A DNA stretch of 53,626 nt, from the NCBI RefSeq assembly GCF_002938425.1, contig NZ_POQU01000017.1, forward strand, positions 1 through 53,626, in the 5' to 3' direction. Below the pieces are notes generated by a model. The model ran no database searches. It saw only the letters and a list, made by a program, of their open reading frames with translations, and was not told the origin of the DNA. The first letter of the stretch is position 1. Every line of letters begins with the position of its first letter. Origin of the DNA: Blastococcus atacamensis. Its GTDB lineage: Bacteria; Actinomycetota; Actinomycetes; Mycobacteriales; Geodermatophilaceae. Shown piece by piece: positions 32,005 to 39,887 of the stretch. Position numbers and translations under genes: made by a program.

Positions 32005-33723
32005 TCAGCCCTCCGTGAGCGCCGCTGCGGGGAGCCAGTCGGCGTCGAGCAGCTCGGCGATCTCCCGGAGCGAGGCGGTGTCCGCGCCGGCGGTGGAGCC
32101 GCTCACGGCCAGCCGCTCCACCATCACCTTCGCCACCTGCTCCTCCACCGTGTCCGCCGCATAGGCGATCCGCCAGGGCGAGCTCTTCCCGTCGCGGTGC
32201 GTGCGCCCGGTGACCTGCCGCGCCTGGATGCCGGAGAACCGCGGTTGGTGGAACAACCCGACCCGCGGCATCTCCGAGGCGGTCGACCCGTCGGGCAGCA
32301 GCTCGCCCGCGTGCAGGCTGATCGACGCCGTCACCGTGAACACGCACACCATCGCCTCGCCCCGCTGGAAGCGCAGCCGCTCGGCCTCGACGTCGAACCG
32401 GTCGCGGCCGAAGATGGCGGCGACCGGGATCTTCGCGTCCAGCAGCGCCTCGCGGATCGGGTCCGCCGCCGTCTCGACGAACTCGACCGAGACGGCCACC
32501 TGGCGCTCCGCCTCGACCTGCGCCTTGATCCAGTCGACGGTGGCCTGCACCCGGATCAGCCCGGCCTTCTGGCGGAACCGCAGCAGCGCCGCGCGGCCCT
32601 TCGCGCTCTGCCGGGCCCGGCGCGCCAGCTGCATCTCGGCGCGGAACTGCGACCACTCCGCCTCGTAGGCCGCCCGCTCCGCGGGAGTGAGCAGGACCGG
32701 CGTCCCGGTCACCGACACCGGCCCCCACGGCGCGGGGCGGTGCAGCGTCGCCGGCGGATCGGCGTCGGCCAACCAGGACTGCAGCCGTGCCAGGTCCGAC
32801 CGTCGCTCGTCGGGATCCTCGCTCCACTGCCATCCGTAGCGGCCACGTTCCACGTGGAACCGATGCCGCTCCAGCGCCTTGGGGAGGTCGGCCCACTCCT
32901 TGATCGACTCGCCCTGGCGGGCGGCGAACTCCGGTGCCAGGTACGGCAGCTCCAGCGGGGTGTGCGCGGGGGTCGCGGTCGCCGCCAGCACGTACGGGGT
33001 GTCCTTGACCCGGGCGGCCCCGGAGACGGCCTTCCAGTGCTTCCACCGCTGCGTGGTCGTGTGCCGCACCATGTGCGCCTCGTCGGCCACGACGACGTCG
33101 AAGCGGAGCTTGGCGACCTTGCCGAGCCGGTCCCAGGTCGTCACGCACCAGCGCAGCCCGCCGTCGCCGAAGCCCGCGATCGAGCGAGACCAGTGCGGGA
33201 TGGTGATCGCCGCGGGCCGGTCGGCGATGACCAGCACCGTGCGCACCGGCCGCTGGGCGGCGATCTCGTGGACCGCCAGGATGGCGGTGCCGGTCTTGCC
33301 CACTCCGGGGTCATCACCGAGCAGGAACACCCGGCCCCCGGCAGCCGCGTGCGCGGCCACGACCGCCGCGCCGGTCTCCTGCGGCTCGCGCGGCACCAGC
33401 GCGGGGGGAACCGGCAGCGGGCGCGGCGTCTCGTTCAGCTCGTCCTCGAGGAACCGCTCCAGGCTGTAGGCGGGCGGGTCGTACGGGGCCAGCTCGGGCG
33501 GCAGGGACCGGCCGACCCAGACGGTCGCCTGCAGGCCCGGGTGCCAGACCGCACCCGGCGCCGGAGCCCGGAACGGCACGGCCAGCACCCATACCCGCTC
33601 CCCGGGCCCGGCCTCGGGGAGTTCTGGCGCCGGCTTCTTCGCCGATGCCCTGCGGGGTGCGGCCTTGCGGGTGCGGGTGGCGGTCGTGCTGCGGCTGCTC
33701 GTGCTGCGCCGTCGTCCTGGCAT
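32005..33723 (-). CDS. SF2/SNF2-type DEAH-box helicase
   Basis: A 572-aa helicase-like ATPase of superfamily 2, apparently without partner genes. A basic Ser/Arg/Thr-rich N-terminus (about 40 residues) is followed by Walker A GDDPGVGKTGTA (136-147), DEAH in VVVADEAHMVRH (214-217), motif III ATATPAHTP, and a C-terminal RecA domain with motif VI-like SGIQARQVTGRTHRDGKSSPWR. It resembles SWI2/SNF2-like ATPases in which R-D-G near the end contacts the ATP. Accessory domains typical of RapA or HepA were not seen. It contains the third exact parS-like palindrome and converges on glpD. Role unknown: repair, transcription recycling or a defence gene are all possible. Confidence 0.85.
   Translation of the reverse strand: MPGRRRSTSSRSTTATRTRKAAPRRASAKKPAPELPEAGPGERVWVLAVPFRAPAPGAVWHPGLQATVWVGRSLPPELAPYDPPAYSLERFLEDELNETPRPLPVPPALVPREPQETGAAVVAAHAAAGGRVFLLGDDPGVGKTGTAILAVHEIAAQRPVRTVLVIADRPAAITIPHWSRSIAGFGDGGLRWCVTTWDRLGKVAKLRFDVVVADEAHMVRHTTTQRWKHWKAVSGAARVKDTPYVLAATATPAHTPLELPYLAPEFAARQGESIKEWADLPKALERHRFHVERGRYGWQWSEDPDERRSDLARLQSWLADADPPATLHRPAPWGPVSVTGTPVLLTPAERAAYEAEWSQFRAEMQLARRARQSAKGRAALLRFRQKAGLIRVQATVDWIKAQVEAERQVAVSVEFVETAADPIREALLDAKIPVAAIFGRDRFDVEAERLRFQRGEAMVCVFTVTASISLHAGELLPDGSTASEMPRVGLFHQPRFSGIQARQVTGRTHRDGKSSPWRIAYAADTVEEQVAKVMVERLAVSGSTAGADTASLREIAELLDADWLPAAALTEG
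32847..32860. other. putative parS site 3 (ParB binding)
   Basis: Third exact copy of GTTCCACGTGGAAC, inside the SF2 helicase gene (minus-strand codons for FHVER). Confidence 0.65.
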
Positions 33724-33794
33724 GCGTCGGTTCTCCCCCTCGTCCCCGGCACGGTAGGCCGCGGGACCGACAACCCGTCTGATGGAATCGCCGG

Positions 33795-34643
33795 GTGACC
33801 GACGGTGGCAACGACGAACGCCTCGCGGCGCGCACCCTGGGCGAGGCGGGGCCGCGCGTCGTCTTCGTGCACGGGCTGTTCGGCCAGGGCAAGAACTGGA
33901 CGACGATCGCCAAGGGTCTGTCCGAGGGGCACAGGGTGACGCTGCTCGACCTGCCCAACCACGGCCACTCCCCCTGGACCGAGCGCGTCGACTACCTCGA
34001 CATGGCCGAACTCGTGGCCGCGGAGCTCGCGTCGTTCGACGAGCCGGTCACCCTCGTCGGGCACTCGATGGGTGGCAAGGTCGCCATGCAGCTGGCCCTG
34101 CGCCGGCCGGAGCTGCTCCGCGGACTGGTCGTGGTCGACATCGCCCCGGTGGAGTACCCGTTGCAGGGCGGGCGGACCGACGACGCCGACGAGGAGGCCT
34201 CCCCCTTCGAGGAGTTCATCGCCGCCATGCGGGCGGTGGACCTGGACTCGCTGAAGACCCGGGACGAGGCCGACGCGGCGCTGCGGGCCGCCGTCCCGAG
34301 CCGGATGGTGCGCAGTTTCCTGCTGCAGAGCCTGGTCCGCGAGGACGTCGGCGGGGAGCAGACCTGGGGCTGGCGGCTGAACCTGGAGCTGCTGGCCCGC
34401 GACCTCGGGGAGCTGCGCCGGTTCCCCGATCCGCCGCCCGGCGCCACGTACGACGGTCCGGTGCTCTGGATCGCCGGCGCGAACAGCCACTACGTGCTGC
34501 CCGGGGACCGCGAGCGGATGGACGAGCTCTTCCCGATGACCCGGCTGGTGCGGGTGAAGAACGCCGGGCACTGGGTGCACTCGGAGCAGCCGGAGATCTT
34601 CCTGGAGACGCTGCGTCGCTTCCTGGTCCAGGTCGAGCAGTGA
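33795..34643 (+). CDS. alpha/beta hydrolase
   Basis: A 282-aa alpha/beta-hydrolase of the AB_hydrolase_1 type. [14 protein letters not shown] forms the oxyanion strand, [15 protein letters not shown] is the nucleophile elbow (Ser in GHSMG), and [11 protein letters not shown] carries the catalytic His. Similar to YbfF-like esterases in length and in the early HGLFG..NW motif. Physiological substrate unknown. GTG 33795 has a TGGAAT hexamer 6 nt upstream; no ribosome binding site. Its stop overlaps the start of the UPF0060 gene (GTGA). Confidence 0.88.
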   Translation: MTDGGNDERLAARTLGEAGPRVVFVHGLFGQGKNWTTIAKGLSEGHRVTLLDLPNHGHSPWTERVDYLDMAELVAAELASFDEPVTLVGHSMGGKVAMQLALRRPELLRGLVVVDIAPVEYPLQGGRTDDADEEASPFEEFIAAMRAVDLDSLKTRDEADAALRAAVPSRMVRSFLLQSLVREDVGGEQTWGWRLNLELLARDLGELRRFPDPPPGATYDGPVLWIAGANSHYVLPGDRERMDELFPMTRLVRVKNAGHWVHSEQPEIFLETLRRFLVQVEQ

Positions 34644-34975
34644 CGGTCCTCCGGTCGCTGGCGCTCTTCGCGCTGGCGGCGCTGGCCGAGATCGGCGGCG
34701 CCTGGCTGGTCTGGCAGGGCGTGCGCGAGCACCGCGGCTGGGCCTGGATCGGCGGCGGCGTGATTGCGCTCGGGCTCTACGGGTTCGTCGCGACGCTGCA
34801 GCCGGACGCCAACTTCGGCCGGATCCTGGCCGCGTACGGCGGGGTCTTCGTCGCGGGCTCCCTGGCGTGGGGCATGGTCGTCGACGGCTTCCGCCCCGAC
34901 CGGTGGGACGTCACGGGTGCGCTCGTGTGCCTGGTCGGCGTCGCGCTGATCATGTACGCCCCGCGGGGGGCCTGA
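34640..34975 (+). CDS. UPF0060 membrane protein (YnfA family)
   Basis: A 111-aa small multidrug resistance-like membrane protein with four hydrophobic segments: [60 protein letters not shown] and [18 protein letters not shown]. The order [11 protein letters not shown]...[13 protein letters not shown] is diagnostic of the YnfA family. Function in actinobacteria not established. Translationally coupled to the hydrolase by a 4-bp overlap. Confidence 0.93.
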   Translation: MTVLRSLALFALAALAEIGGAWLVWQGVREHRGWAWIGGGVIALGLYGFVATLQPDANFGRILAAYGGVFVAGSLAWGMVVDGFRPDRWDVTGALVCLVGVALIMYAPRGA

Positions 34976-35069
34976 GCTCCATCCCGCCTGGGAACGGACA
35001 CACCGGACCCGCCCGTCCGGGGTGCCGCACTGGTTGCGAAACGCATCAGCTCCTGTCGTTCGCGGAACC

Positions 35070-35382
35070 ATGACGAATACGGGGGGAACGCCCGAGCTGG
35101 CGGCCGAGCAGCGGGCGCGCGTGCTGACCGATCGACAGCTGCGCGCCGCTGGCTGGGAGGTCCAGGACCGGGCCAGGGCCAACCTGAGCTTTTCCGGCGT
35201 CGCGGTCCGCGAAGCGGTGATGGCGCCGGGCCACGGGCGTGCGGACTACCTGCTGTACGTCGACAAGCGCGCCGTCGGGGTCATCGAGGCGAAGCCCGAG
35301 GGGACGACGCTGTCCGGCGTCGAATGGCAATCGGCGCGTGACGCTGCACCAGCTGGACGAGGACTTCTTCGAGTGCCTTTGA
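35070..35382 (+). pseudogene. N-terminal fragment of type I restriction subunit R (hsdR)
   Basis: From ATG 35070 the frame encodes RQLRAAGWEVQDRARANLSF, then GHGRADYLLYVDKRAVGVIEAKPEGTTLSGVEWQSAR, the start of the HsdR nuclease domain with its E-A-K active-site segment. Homology stops near 35340. In the +1 frame from about 35338 there follows TLHQLDEDFFECL and a stop at 35380-35382, which looks like the C-terminus of another part of a gene, so a deletion scar is likely. No downstream helicase domain is present. Confidence 0.7.
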
Positions 35383-35396
35383 CGACGCGGCGGCGG

Positions 35397-35426
35397 AGCC
35401 GCGCCGGCTCAGGGGCCGGCGCGGCT
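35397..35426. terminator. hairpin terminator at the end of the HNH gene
   Basis: Perfect 12-bp stem (35397-35408 with 35415-35426), 6-nt loop containing the HNH stop codon. It can terminate the minus-strand HNH transcript or reads from the hsdR remnant. Confidence 0.65.
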
Positions 35427-36632
35427 GAGGACTTCCGTTCCGTCCGGGCGGTAGGTGCGCCAGCGGCCGGTGCCGGGATTCCGGCGGATCGTGAAGCCAC
35501 CTTCGTGACAGCCCGTGTGGTGGCGCTCGCAGAGAAGCGCGCCGTTGTCGCAGCTCGTCGGGCCGCCGTGCGCCCAGTGCACGACATGGTGGAAATCGCA
35601 CCACTCGGGCGGGGCATCGCATCCGGCGAAGACGCAGTGATCGTCTCGGATCTCGGTGGCCCGACGGATTCCTGCCGTGGACGTGCGCTGCTCCCGACCC
35701 ACGTCGAGCGGCAACCCGCTGGGGCCGGTGAGGATCCGGGCGACCCCGGCGTCGCAGGCCAGCCGGCGCGCCGTCTCCGGGTTGATCGGCCCGGCCCATC
35801 CCAGCGAGCCACCCGAGAAGCCCGGCGCACCACGCTCGGCGCAGAGGGCCATCAGATCGATGGTGACCCGGACGTGCGGGCGCTCACCACGAACTGTCGG
35901 CAGTCCACCGGCGTCCAGCGCACCGCGGGCCAGCGCGACCAGCGCATCGCCCTGGCGCTCGGCGTGGGAGCGGGCGTCCCCGGCCGGGCGGTCGCCGTTC
36001 ATGAGTGCGACCAGCGCGGTGTGCAGGTACTCGCCGCCCACCGCGTCGAATTCGCCGCGCACGTGCACCCGGCCGTCCAGCCCCGATGCCATGGTGAACC
36101 GGCGTCGGGTGTCGGCGGCGTCGTCCAGCGTGCCGTCGGGGTCCACGCCGGCCACCCACTGCGCGACACCGCGGGCCGTCTCGTTCGGGGCCGTCGCCCG
36201 AGCCAGGTCAGCCAGGATGCCGTCGGTCAGGCCGAGGTCGATCCCGGCGTCGGCCGCCTTGGCCAGCCGCCCTGGCGTCATGGCCCTCGTGATCACGCGT
36301 GCGTGGGCTGCGCTGATCTCGCCGCTGGCGAAGGCCGCCGCGGTCTCCGGGAGCTGCTCGAGGCGACGGCCGGTCGACACCGTCGCCGTCGCCTGCTCGG
36401 GAGCCATGCGGCAGCTCCCGCGGAGCCAAGCCTTCATCGATACGGCGCCGTCACGCCGGTAGGCCTCGCGACGGTCAGCGGCACGGACGGCGGAGGTCAG
36501 GGCCGCCGCGACCCGGTTGGCGGTGACCGACAGGTCGCCGACGAGGTCGAGCAGCGCATCCTCCGACAGGTCGCCGAACGCGATGCCGGTCAGCTCGTCG
36601 AGGGCTGAACGCAACTCGGACACGAACCGCAC
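35409..36632 (-). CDS. DUF222 / HNH endonuclease (13E12-repeat type)
   Basis: A 407-aa member of the DUF222-HNH family that is abundant and repeated in actinobacterial genomes (the 13E12 repeat of mycobacteria). The N-terminal DUF222 region includes GEISAAHARVITRAM and GLDGRVHVRGEFDAVGGEYL. The C-terminal HNH domain shows CVFAGCDAPPEWCDFHHVVHWAHGGPTSCDNGALLCERHH, with two Cys pairs for a structural zinc and the HH...N...H of the nuclease. Possibly mobile or defence related; function unproven. GTG start at 36632 after AGAGGGGG. It sits between two decayed pieces of a type I restriction system. Confidence 0.9.
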   Translation of the reverse strand: MRFVSELRSALDELTGIAFGDLSEDALLDLVGDLSVTANRVAAALTSAVRAADRREAYRRDGAVSMKAWLRGSCRMAPEQATATVSTGRRLEQLPETAAAFASGEISAAHARVITRAMTPGRLAKAADAGIDLGLTDGILADLARATAPNETARGVAQWVAGVDPDGTLDDAADTRRRFTMASGLDGRVHVRGEFDAVGGEYLHTALVALMNGDRPAGDARSHAERQGDALVALARGALDAGGLPTVRGERPHVRVTIDLMALCAERGAPGFSGGSLGWAGPINPETARRLACDAGVARILTGPSGLPLDVGREQRTSTAGIRRATEIRDDHCVFAGCDAPPEWCDFHHVVHWAHGGPTSCDNGALLCERHHTGCHEGGFTIRRNPGTGRWRTYRPDGTEVLSRAGP

Positions 36633-36713
36633 CCCCTCTGACCGGACTTCGCCGATGCCCCCACAGTAGGCAGGGGGTACGACAGAAATCGCAGGTCAGC
36701 GGGGTGATCAACC

Positions 36714-37029
36714 GACGTCACGCTCGAGCAGAACCCACTGCGGCGCAGCCACCTCGACGAGTTCGTCGAGTCCTTCCGGCCCGGCCGTCCGCGGACGGAA
36801 CGGGTCGAGAGCGAGCGCTTCCGCTGCTTCTCCTACGAGGAGATCGTCGCTCGGGACAAAGCCAACCTCGGCATCACCTGGCTGAAGGATCCTCGCTGGA
36901 GGATCTCGATGACTTGCCGGCGCCCGAGGTCATCGCTCGCGAGGTCGTCGACGACCTGACCGCGGCCTCGCCGAGTTCGAAGCCGTGGCCGCGGCTCTCG
37001 AGAGGGCCGGCGGGGCGGCTCCGGCCTAG
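36714..37029 (+). pseudogene. C-terminal fragment of type I modification subunit M (hsdM)
   Basis: Reads as DVTLEQNPLRRSHLDEFVESFRPGRP, ERFRCFSYEEIVARDKANLGITWLKDP, then continues in a second frame with SLEDLDDLPAPEVIAREVVDDLTAA and in a third with LAEFEAVAAALERAGGAAPA to a TAG at 37027-37029. Each frame change is explained by the loss of one C (near 36889 in GATCCTCGC and near 36966 in GCGGCCTCG). This is the typical end of HsdM. The upstream part, including the methyltransferase motifs, is missing. With the hsdR fragment it marks a decayed type I R-M locus. Confidence 0.75.
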
Positions 37030-37169
37030 CAGGACTTCTCGTGCGGTCTGCCCCGTCGGGGTGGGCGAGGCAGCGCGCCTCGTCCACATCACGGCTGCCT
37101 GCCGTCAGGATGTGGAAACTTCCGGGAGTCGACGGTCCCGGCGGACGCGCAGCCAGCAGGAGTGAGTAG

Positions 37170-37610
37170 ATGACACACCCCGGTCCGCACAAGCCCGGTC
37201 CCGGCGACGCGTACGGCACCCCCGGCCAGCCCGGGTGGGAGAAAGACCAGCCGGCCTACGGCGGCGGCTACCCGCCGGCGGGTGGATACCAGGGTCCGCC
37301 GATCCCGCCCGCAGGCGGCTATCCGCCCGCCTACGGCCAGCCGTACGGCCAGCCGTACGGCGGCTACCCGTACCCGCCCCAGCGCACGAACGGCATGGCC
37401 GTCGCCTCCATGGTGCTGGGCATCCTCTGGCTGTACTGGATCGGCAGCATCCTGGCGCTCGTCTTCGGCTACGTCGCGAAGCGGCAGATCGCGGAGCGCG
37501 GCGACTCGGGGAGCGGCATGGCGACGGCCGGCATCGTCCTGGGCTGGATCGGCATCGGCTTCCTGGGCTTCGGCATTCTCTTCGGCCTCGCGTCGGCCAC
37601 CGGCTACTGA
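37170..37610 (+). CDS. DUF4190-type membrane protein
   Basis: A 146-aa protein. The first 75 residues are Pro/Gly/Tyr/Gln-rich (GYPPAYGQPYGQPYGGYPYPP), a common cytoplasmic head of actinobacterial membrane proteins. Two membrane segments follow (NGMAVASMVLGILWLYWIGSILALVFGYVAKRQI, then GSGMATAGIVLGWIGIGFLGF), the DUF4190 pattern. AGGAG lies 9-10 nt before the ATG. Function unknown. Confidence 0.85.
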   Translation: MTHPGPHKPGPGDAYGTPGQPGWEKDQPAYGGGYPPAGGYQGPPIPPAGGYPPAYGQPYGQPYGGYPYPPQRTNGMAVASMVLGILWLYWIGSILALVFGYVAKRQIAERGDSGSGMATAGIVLGWIGIGFLGFGILFGLASATGY

Positions 37611-37703
37611 TTCGGCGGCAGGATCGGCAGGCTGATTGACGACTGCGGGGTGGGCCCGACCTGACCTCGTGACAGCGGACGGCTAACCCGCCATCCTGCG
37701 GGC

Positions 37704-38486
37704 ATGCGGCAGGAATCGGTGGTGCACAGCCCGCATCCCGCGCTGCGCCCGTACGTCGCCGCGGCTGTGGGCTACCGGCACGAGGGGTTCCCGCCCGGCG
37801 AGCACCTGGGCCTGCCCTCTCCCTGGCTGACGCTGGTCCTCACGCTGGACGAGCCCCTCGTCATGGCCGCGCATGCCGACCCCCGCCAGGCACCCGGCAG
37901 CTTCGACGCCCTGGGCGGCCTGCACACGCGCCCTGCGCGGATCGTCCACCCCGGCCGGCAGGCCGGCGTCCAGCTCTCCCTCACCCCGGCCGGCGCGCGG
38001 GCGCTCCTCGGCGTTCCCGCCGGCACGCTGGCGTCGCTCGACTGCCCGCTCGAGGACCTCCTCGGCCGGCGCGGACGCGAGATGGTCGAGCGGATGCGGG
38101 CCGCTCCGGATTGGCCGGCCCGGTTCGCCGCGCTGGAGGCCGTGCTGCTGCTCGAGCTCCACGACGACGAGCCGGTCCCCGAAGTGGCCGAGGCCTGGCG
38201 GCTGACGACGTCGGCCGGCGGGCGGCTGCCCGTCGCCGAGGTGGCGGCACGGGTGGGCTGGTCGGTGCGTCACCTGGAACAGCGCTTCCGGAGCGAGACG
38301 GGGCTGCGTCCCAAGGAGGCGGCGCGGGTCGTCCGGTTCGACCGCGCCCGTCGGAACCTGGCCGCGCGGGCGACCACCGGCCGTCGGATCGACCTCGCCG
38401 GGCTCGCCGCGGACGGCGGCTTCACCGACCAGGCGCACCTGACCCGCGAGTGGCGCGCCTTCTCGGGTCTCTCCCCCACCCGGTGA
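37704..38486 (+). CDS. AraC family transcriptional regulator
   Basis: A 260-aa regulator. The C-terminal AraC DNA-binding domain has two helix-turn-helix units: LPVAEVAARVGWSVRHLEQRFRSETGLRPKEAARVVRFDRAR and the second, DLAGLAADGGFTDQAHLTREWRAFSGLSPTR. The N-terminal domain (PHPALRPYVAAAVGYRHEG..., LVLTLDEPL) is like that of DUF6597/ligand-binding AraC regulators. It probably controls the VOC gene that follows in the same direction. A CATCCT hexamer lies 6 nt before the ATG (possible leaderless mRNA). Confidence 0.9.
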   Translation: MRQESVVHSPHPALRPYVAAAVGYRHEGFPPGEHLGLPSPWLTLVLTLDEPLVMAAHADPRQAPGSFDALGGLHTRPARIVHPGRQAGVQLSLTPAGARALLGVPAGTLASLDCPLEDLLGRRGREMVERMRAAPDWPARFAALEAVLLLELHDDEPVPEVAEAWRLTTSAGGRLPVAEVAARVGWSVRHLEQRFRSETGLRPKEAARVVRFDRARRNLAARATTGRRIDLAGLAADGGFTDQAHLTREWRAFSGLSPTR

Positions 38487-38548
38487 CTGGCCGCGGAGTT
38501 CGGATTCGTCCAAGACACCGCCGCCCTGAGCACGGCACTCTCCAGGTC

Positions 38549-38956
38549 ATGACGACTCCTCCGCCCTCGGTCTCGCCCGCCTTCCGCGCAACCGACGCCC
38601 CCGCCCTCATCCGGTTCCTCATCGACGCCTTCGGATTCGAGGAGACCGCCGTCTACGGCGAGGGCGACCGGGTCGACCACGCGCAGCTGGACTGGCCCGA
38701 GGGCGGCGGGGTGATGCTCGCCTCCCTGAAGGAGGACCCCGACGACGCGTGGCCCGCCGTGCCCGGCACCGCCGCCTGCTACGTCGTCACCGCCGATCCC
38801 CAGGCGGTGCACGACCGTGCCGTGGCGGCCGGGGCCGAGATCGTCCGCGAACTCGCAGGCACCGACGACGGCTCGCGCGAGTTCTCCGCGCGCGACGTCG
38901 AGGGCAACGTCTGGTCCTTCGGGACCTACCCGGGCGAGCCGCGCCGGCCGGGGTGA
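38549..38956 (+). CDS. VOC family (glyoxalase/bleomycin resistance-like) protein
   Basis: A 135-aa vicinal-oxygen-chelate protein: two beta-alpha-beta-beta-beta modules, FRATDAPALIRFLIDAFGFEETAVYGEGDRVDHAQLDW at the N-terminus and ACYVVTADPQAVHDRAVAAGAEIVRELAGTD...SREFSARDVEGNVWSFGTY at the C-terminus. The last segment, DVEGNVWSFGTY, is the usual VOC end with the metal-site region. Role may be antibiotic or metabolite binding; unknown. AraC-VOC pairs are common, and this gene follows the AraC gene by 62 bp. Start ATG 38549 has a CACTCT hexamer 7 nt upstream. Confidence 0.88.
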   Translation: MTTPPPSVSPAFRATDAPALIRFLIDAFGFEETAVYGEGDRVDHAQLDWPEGGGVMLASLKEDPDDAWPAVPGTAACYVVTADPQAVHDRAVAAGAEIVRELAGTDDGSREFSARDVEGNVWSFGTYPGEPRRPG

Positions 38957-38971
38957 CGGCGCGGGGCCAGG

Positions 38972-39691
38972 TCAACCGGCCGCGGGGAGCAGGTCCTCCG
39001 CCATACCGAGCCGGTGCGCCGCCGTCTCCCGCAGGAGGACCGTCATCGCCCGGTCGGGATCGACCGCGTGCCCCGGCGCCCAGGCCGGAGGCGCGGCGTG
39101 TGTCCGCCGGAACGCCGCGGCGGCGCGACGGCCCTCGGCGGCGGACAGCTCCGGATGGAACTGCACCCCGACGACCCGGGCCCCGAGCGCGAACCCCTGG
39201 ACGGTGGTCACCGGGTTGCTCCACAGGTGCCGGACGCCAGCGGAGGCGAGGAACCGATCGGGCACCTCGGCCACGTGTGCGGTGGCCACCACGACCTCCG
39301 GCGCCGTCGGCGACTCCGGCCTCAGCACCGTCCGCCCGGCCTCACCTCCGCCGCGGGCCGGCCGGGGCAGGAGCCCGGTCGCCACGGCGGCGATCATCTG
39401 GGCGCCCAAACAGATGCCCAGGACCGAACAGCGGTCCGCCTCGGCGGTGGTCAGGGCGGCCGCCACCGCGGACAGCCGCCCGGTCATGGCGGAGGATCCG
39501 GACGCGACCGGTTCCAGGCCGCCGCCGAAGACGTGCAGGACGTCCGGGCGGCCGTAGTGCTCCGTCCCGTCGTCGCCCCAGGGGACGACGGTGATGTTCC
39601 ATCCCAGCCGACCGAGGCGGGAGGCGACCGGAGTCCCCCACGACACCCCCGGCCATGCGTCCCCGCTGCCCTGCCAGACCACTGCGTCCAC
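38972..39691 (-). CDS. class I glutamine amidotransferase (GATase1-like) protein
   Basis: A 239-aa GATase1-type hydrolase. GICLGAQM carries the nucleophile Cys (94), VQFHPELS the catalytic His and Glu (179 and 181), and FGGGLEP and WSNPVTTVQGFAL are the usual substrate-pocket segments. All three catalytic residues are present, so glutamine or gamma-glutamyl hydrolysis is expected; the partner synthetase or substrate is not known. Divergent from asnB, with 196 bp between the two starts, so the pair may be co-regulated. Confidence 0.85.
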   Translation of the reverse strand: MDAVVWQGSGDAWPGVSWGTPVASRLGRLGWNITVVPWGDDGTEHYGRPDVLHVFGGGLEPVASGSSAMTGRLSAVAAALTTAEADRCSVLGICLGAQMIAAVATGLLPRPARGGGEAGRTVLRPESPTAPEVVVATAHVAEVPDRFLASAGVRHLWSNPVTTVQGFALGARVVGVQFHPELSAAEGRRAAAAFRRTHAAPPAWAPGHAVDPDRAMTVLLRETAAHRLGMAEDLLPAAG

Positions 39692-39887
39692 GAGCGCTCC
39701 CGCGTTCTCGGGGCACCCCCACGTCGGTGCCCGAGGAAGGATGGCGGGCGCGCGACCGCGACGGGGGTCGACACGGTTTCGGGCAGGTCACGTATCGGCC
39801 TCACCCGCCCCGGCGGGCCGCTCCCCCGGCGCGCGCCTACGGTCGTCAGGCAGAGCCAGTACGGGACCGGCCCGGGAGGAGATCGAC

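Noticed and set aside
33723-33958. Upstream extension of the SF2 helicase start
   Set aside because: The long frames across this point on the minus strand are in other frames; ATG 33723 gives the full protein and lies just before the divergent hydrolase.
35409-36632. Insertion sequence or transposon around the DUF222/HNH gene
   Set aside because: No terminal inverted repeats or target duplication seen at its borders; the 12-bp hairpin at 35397-35426 is a terminator, not an IS end.
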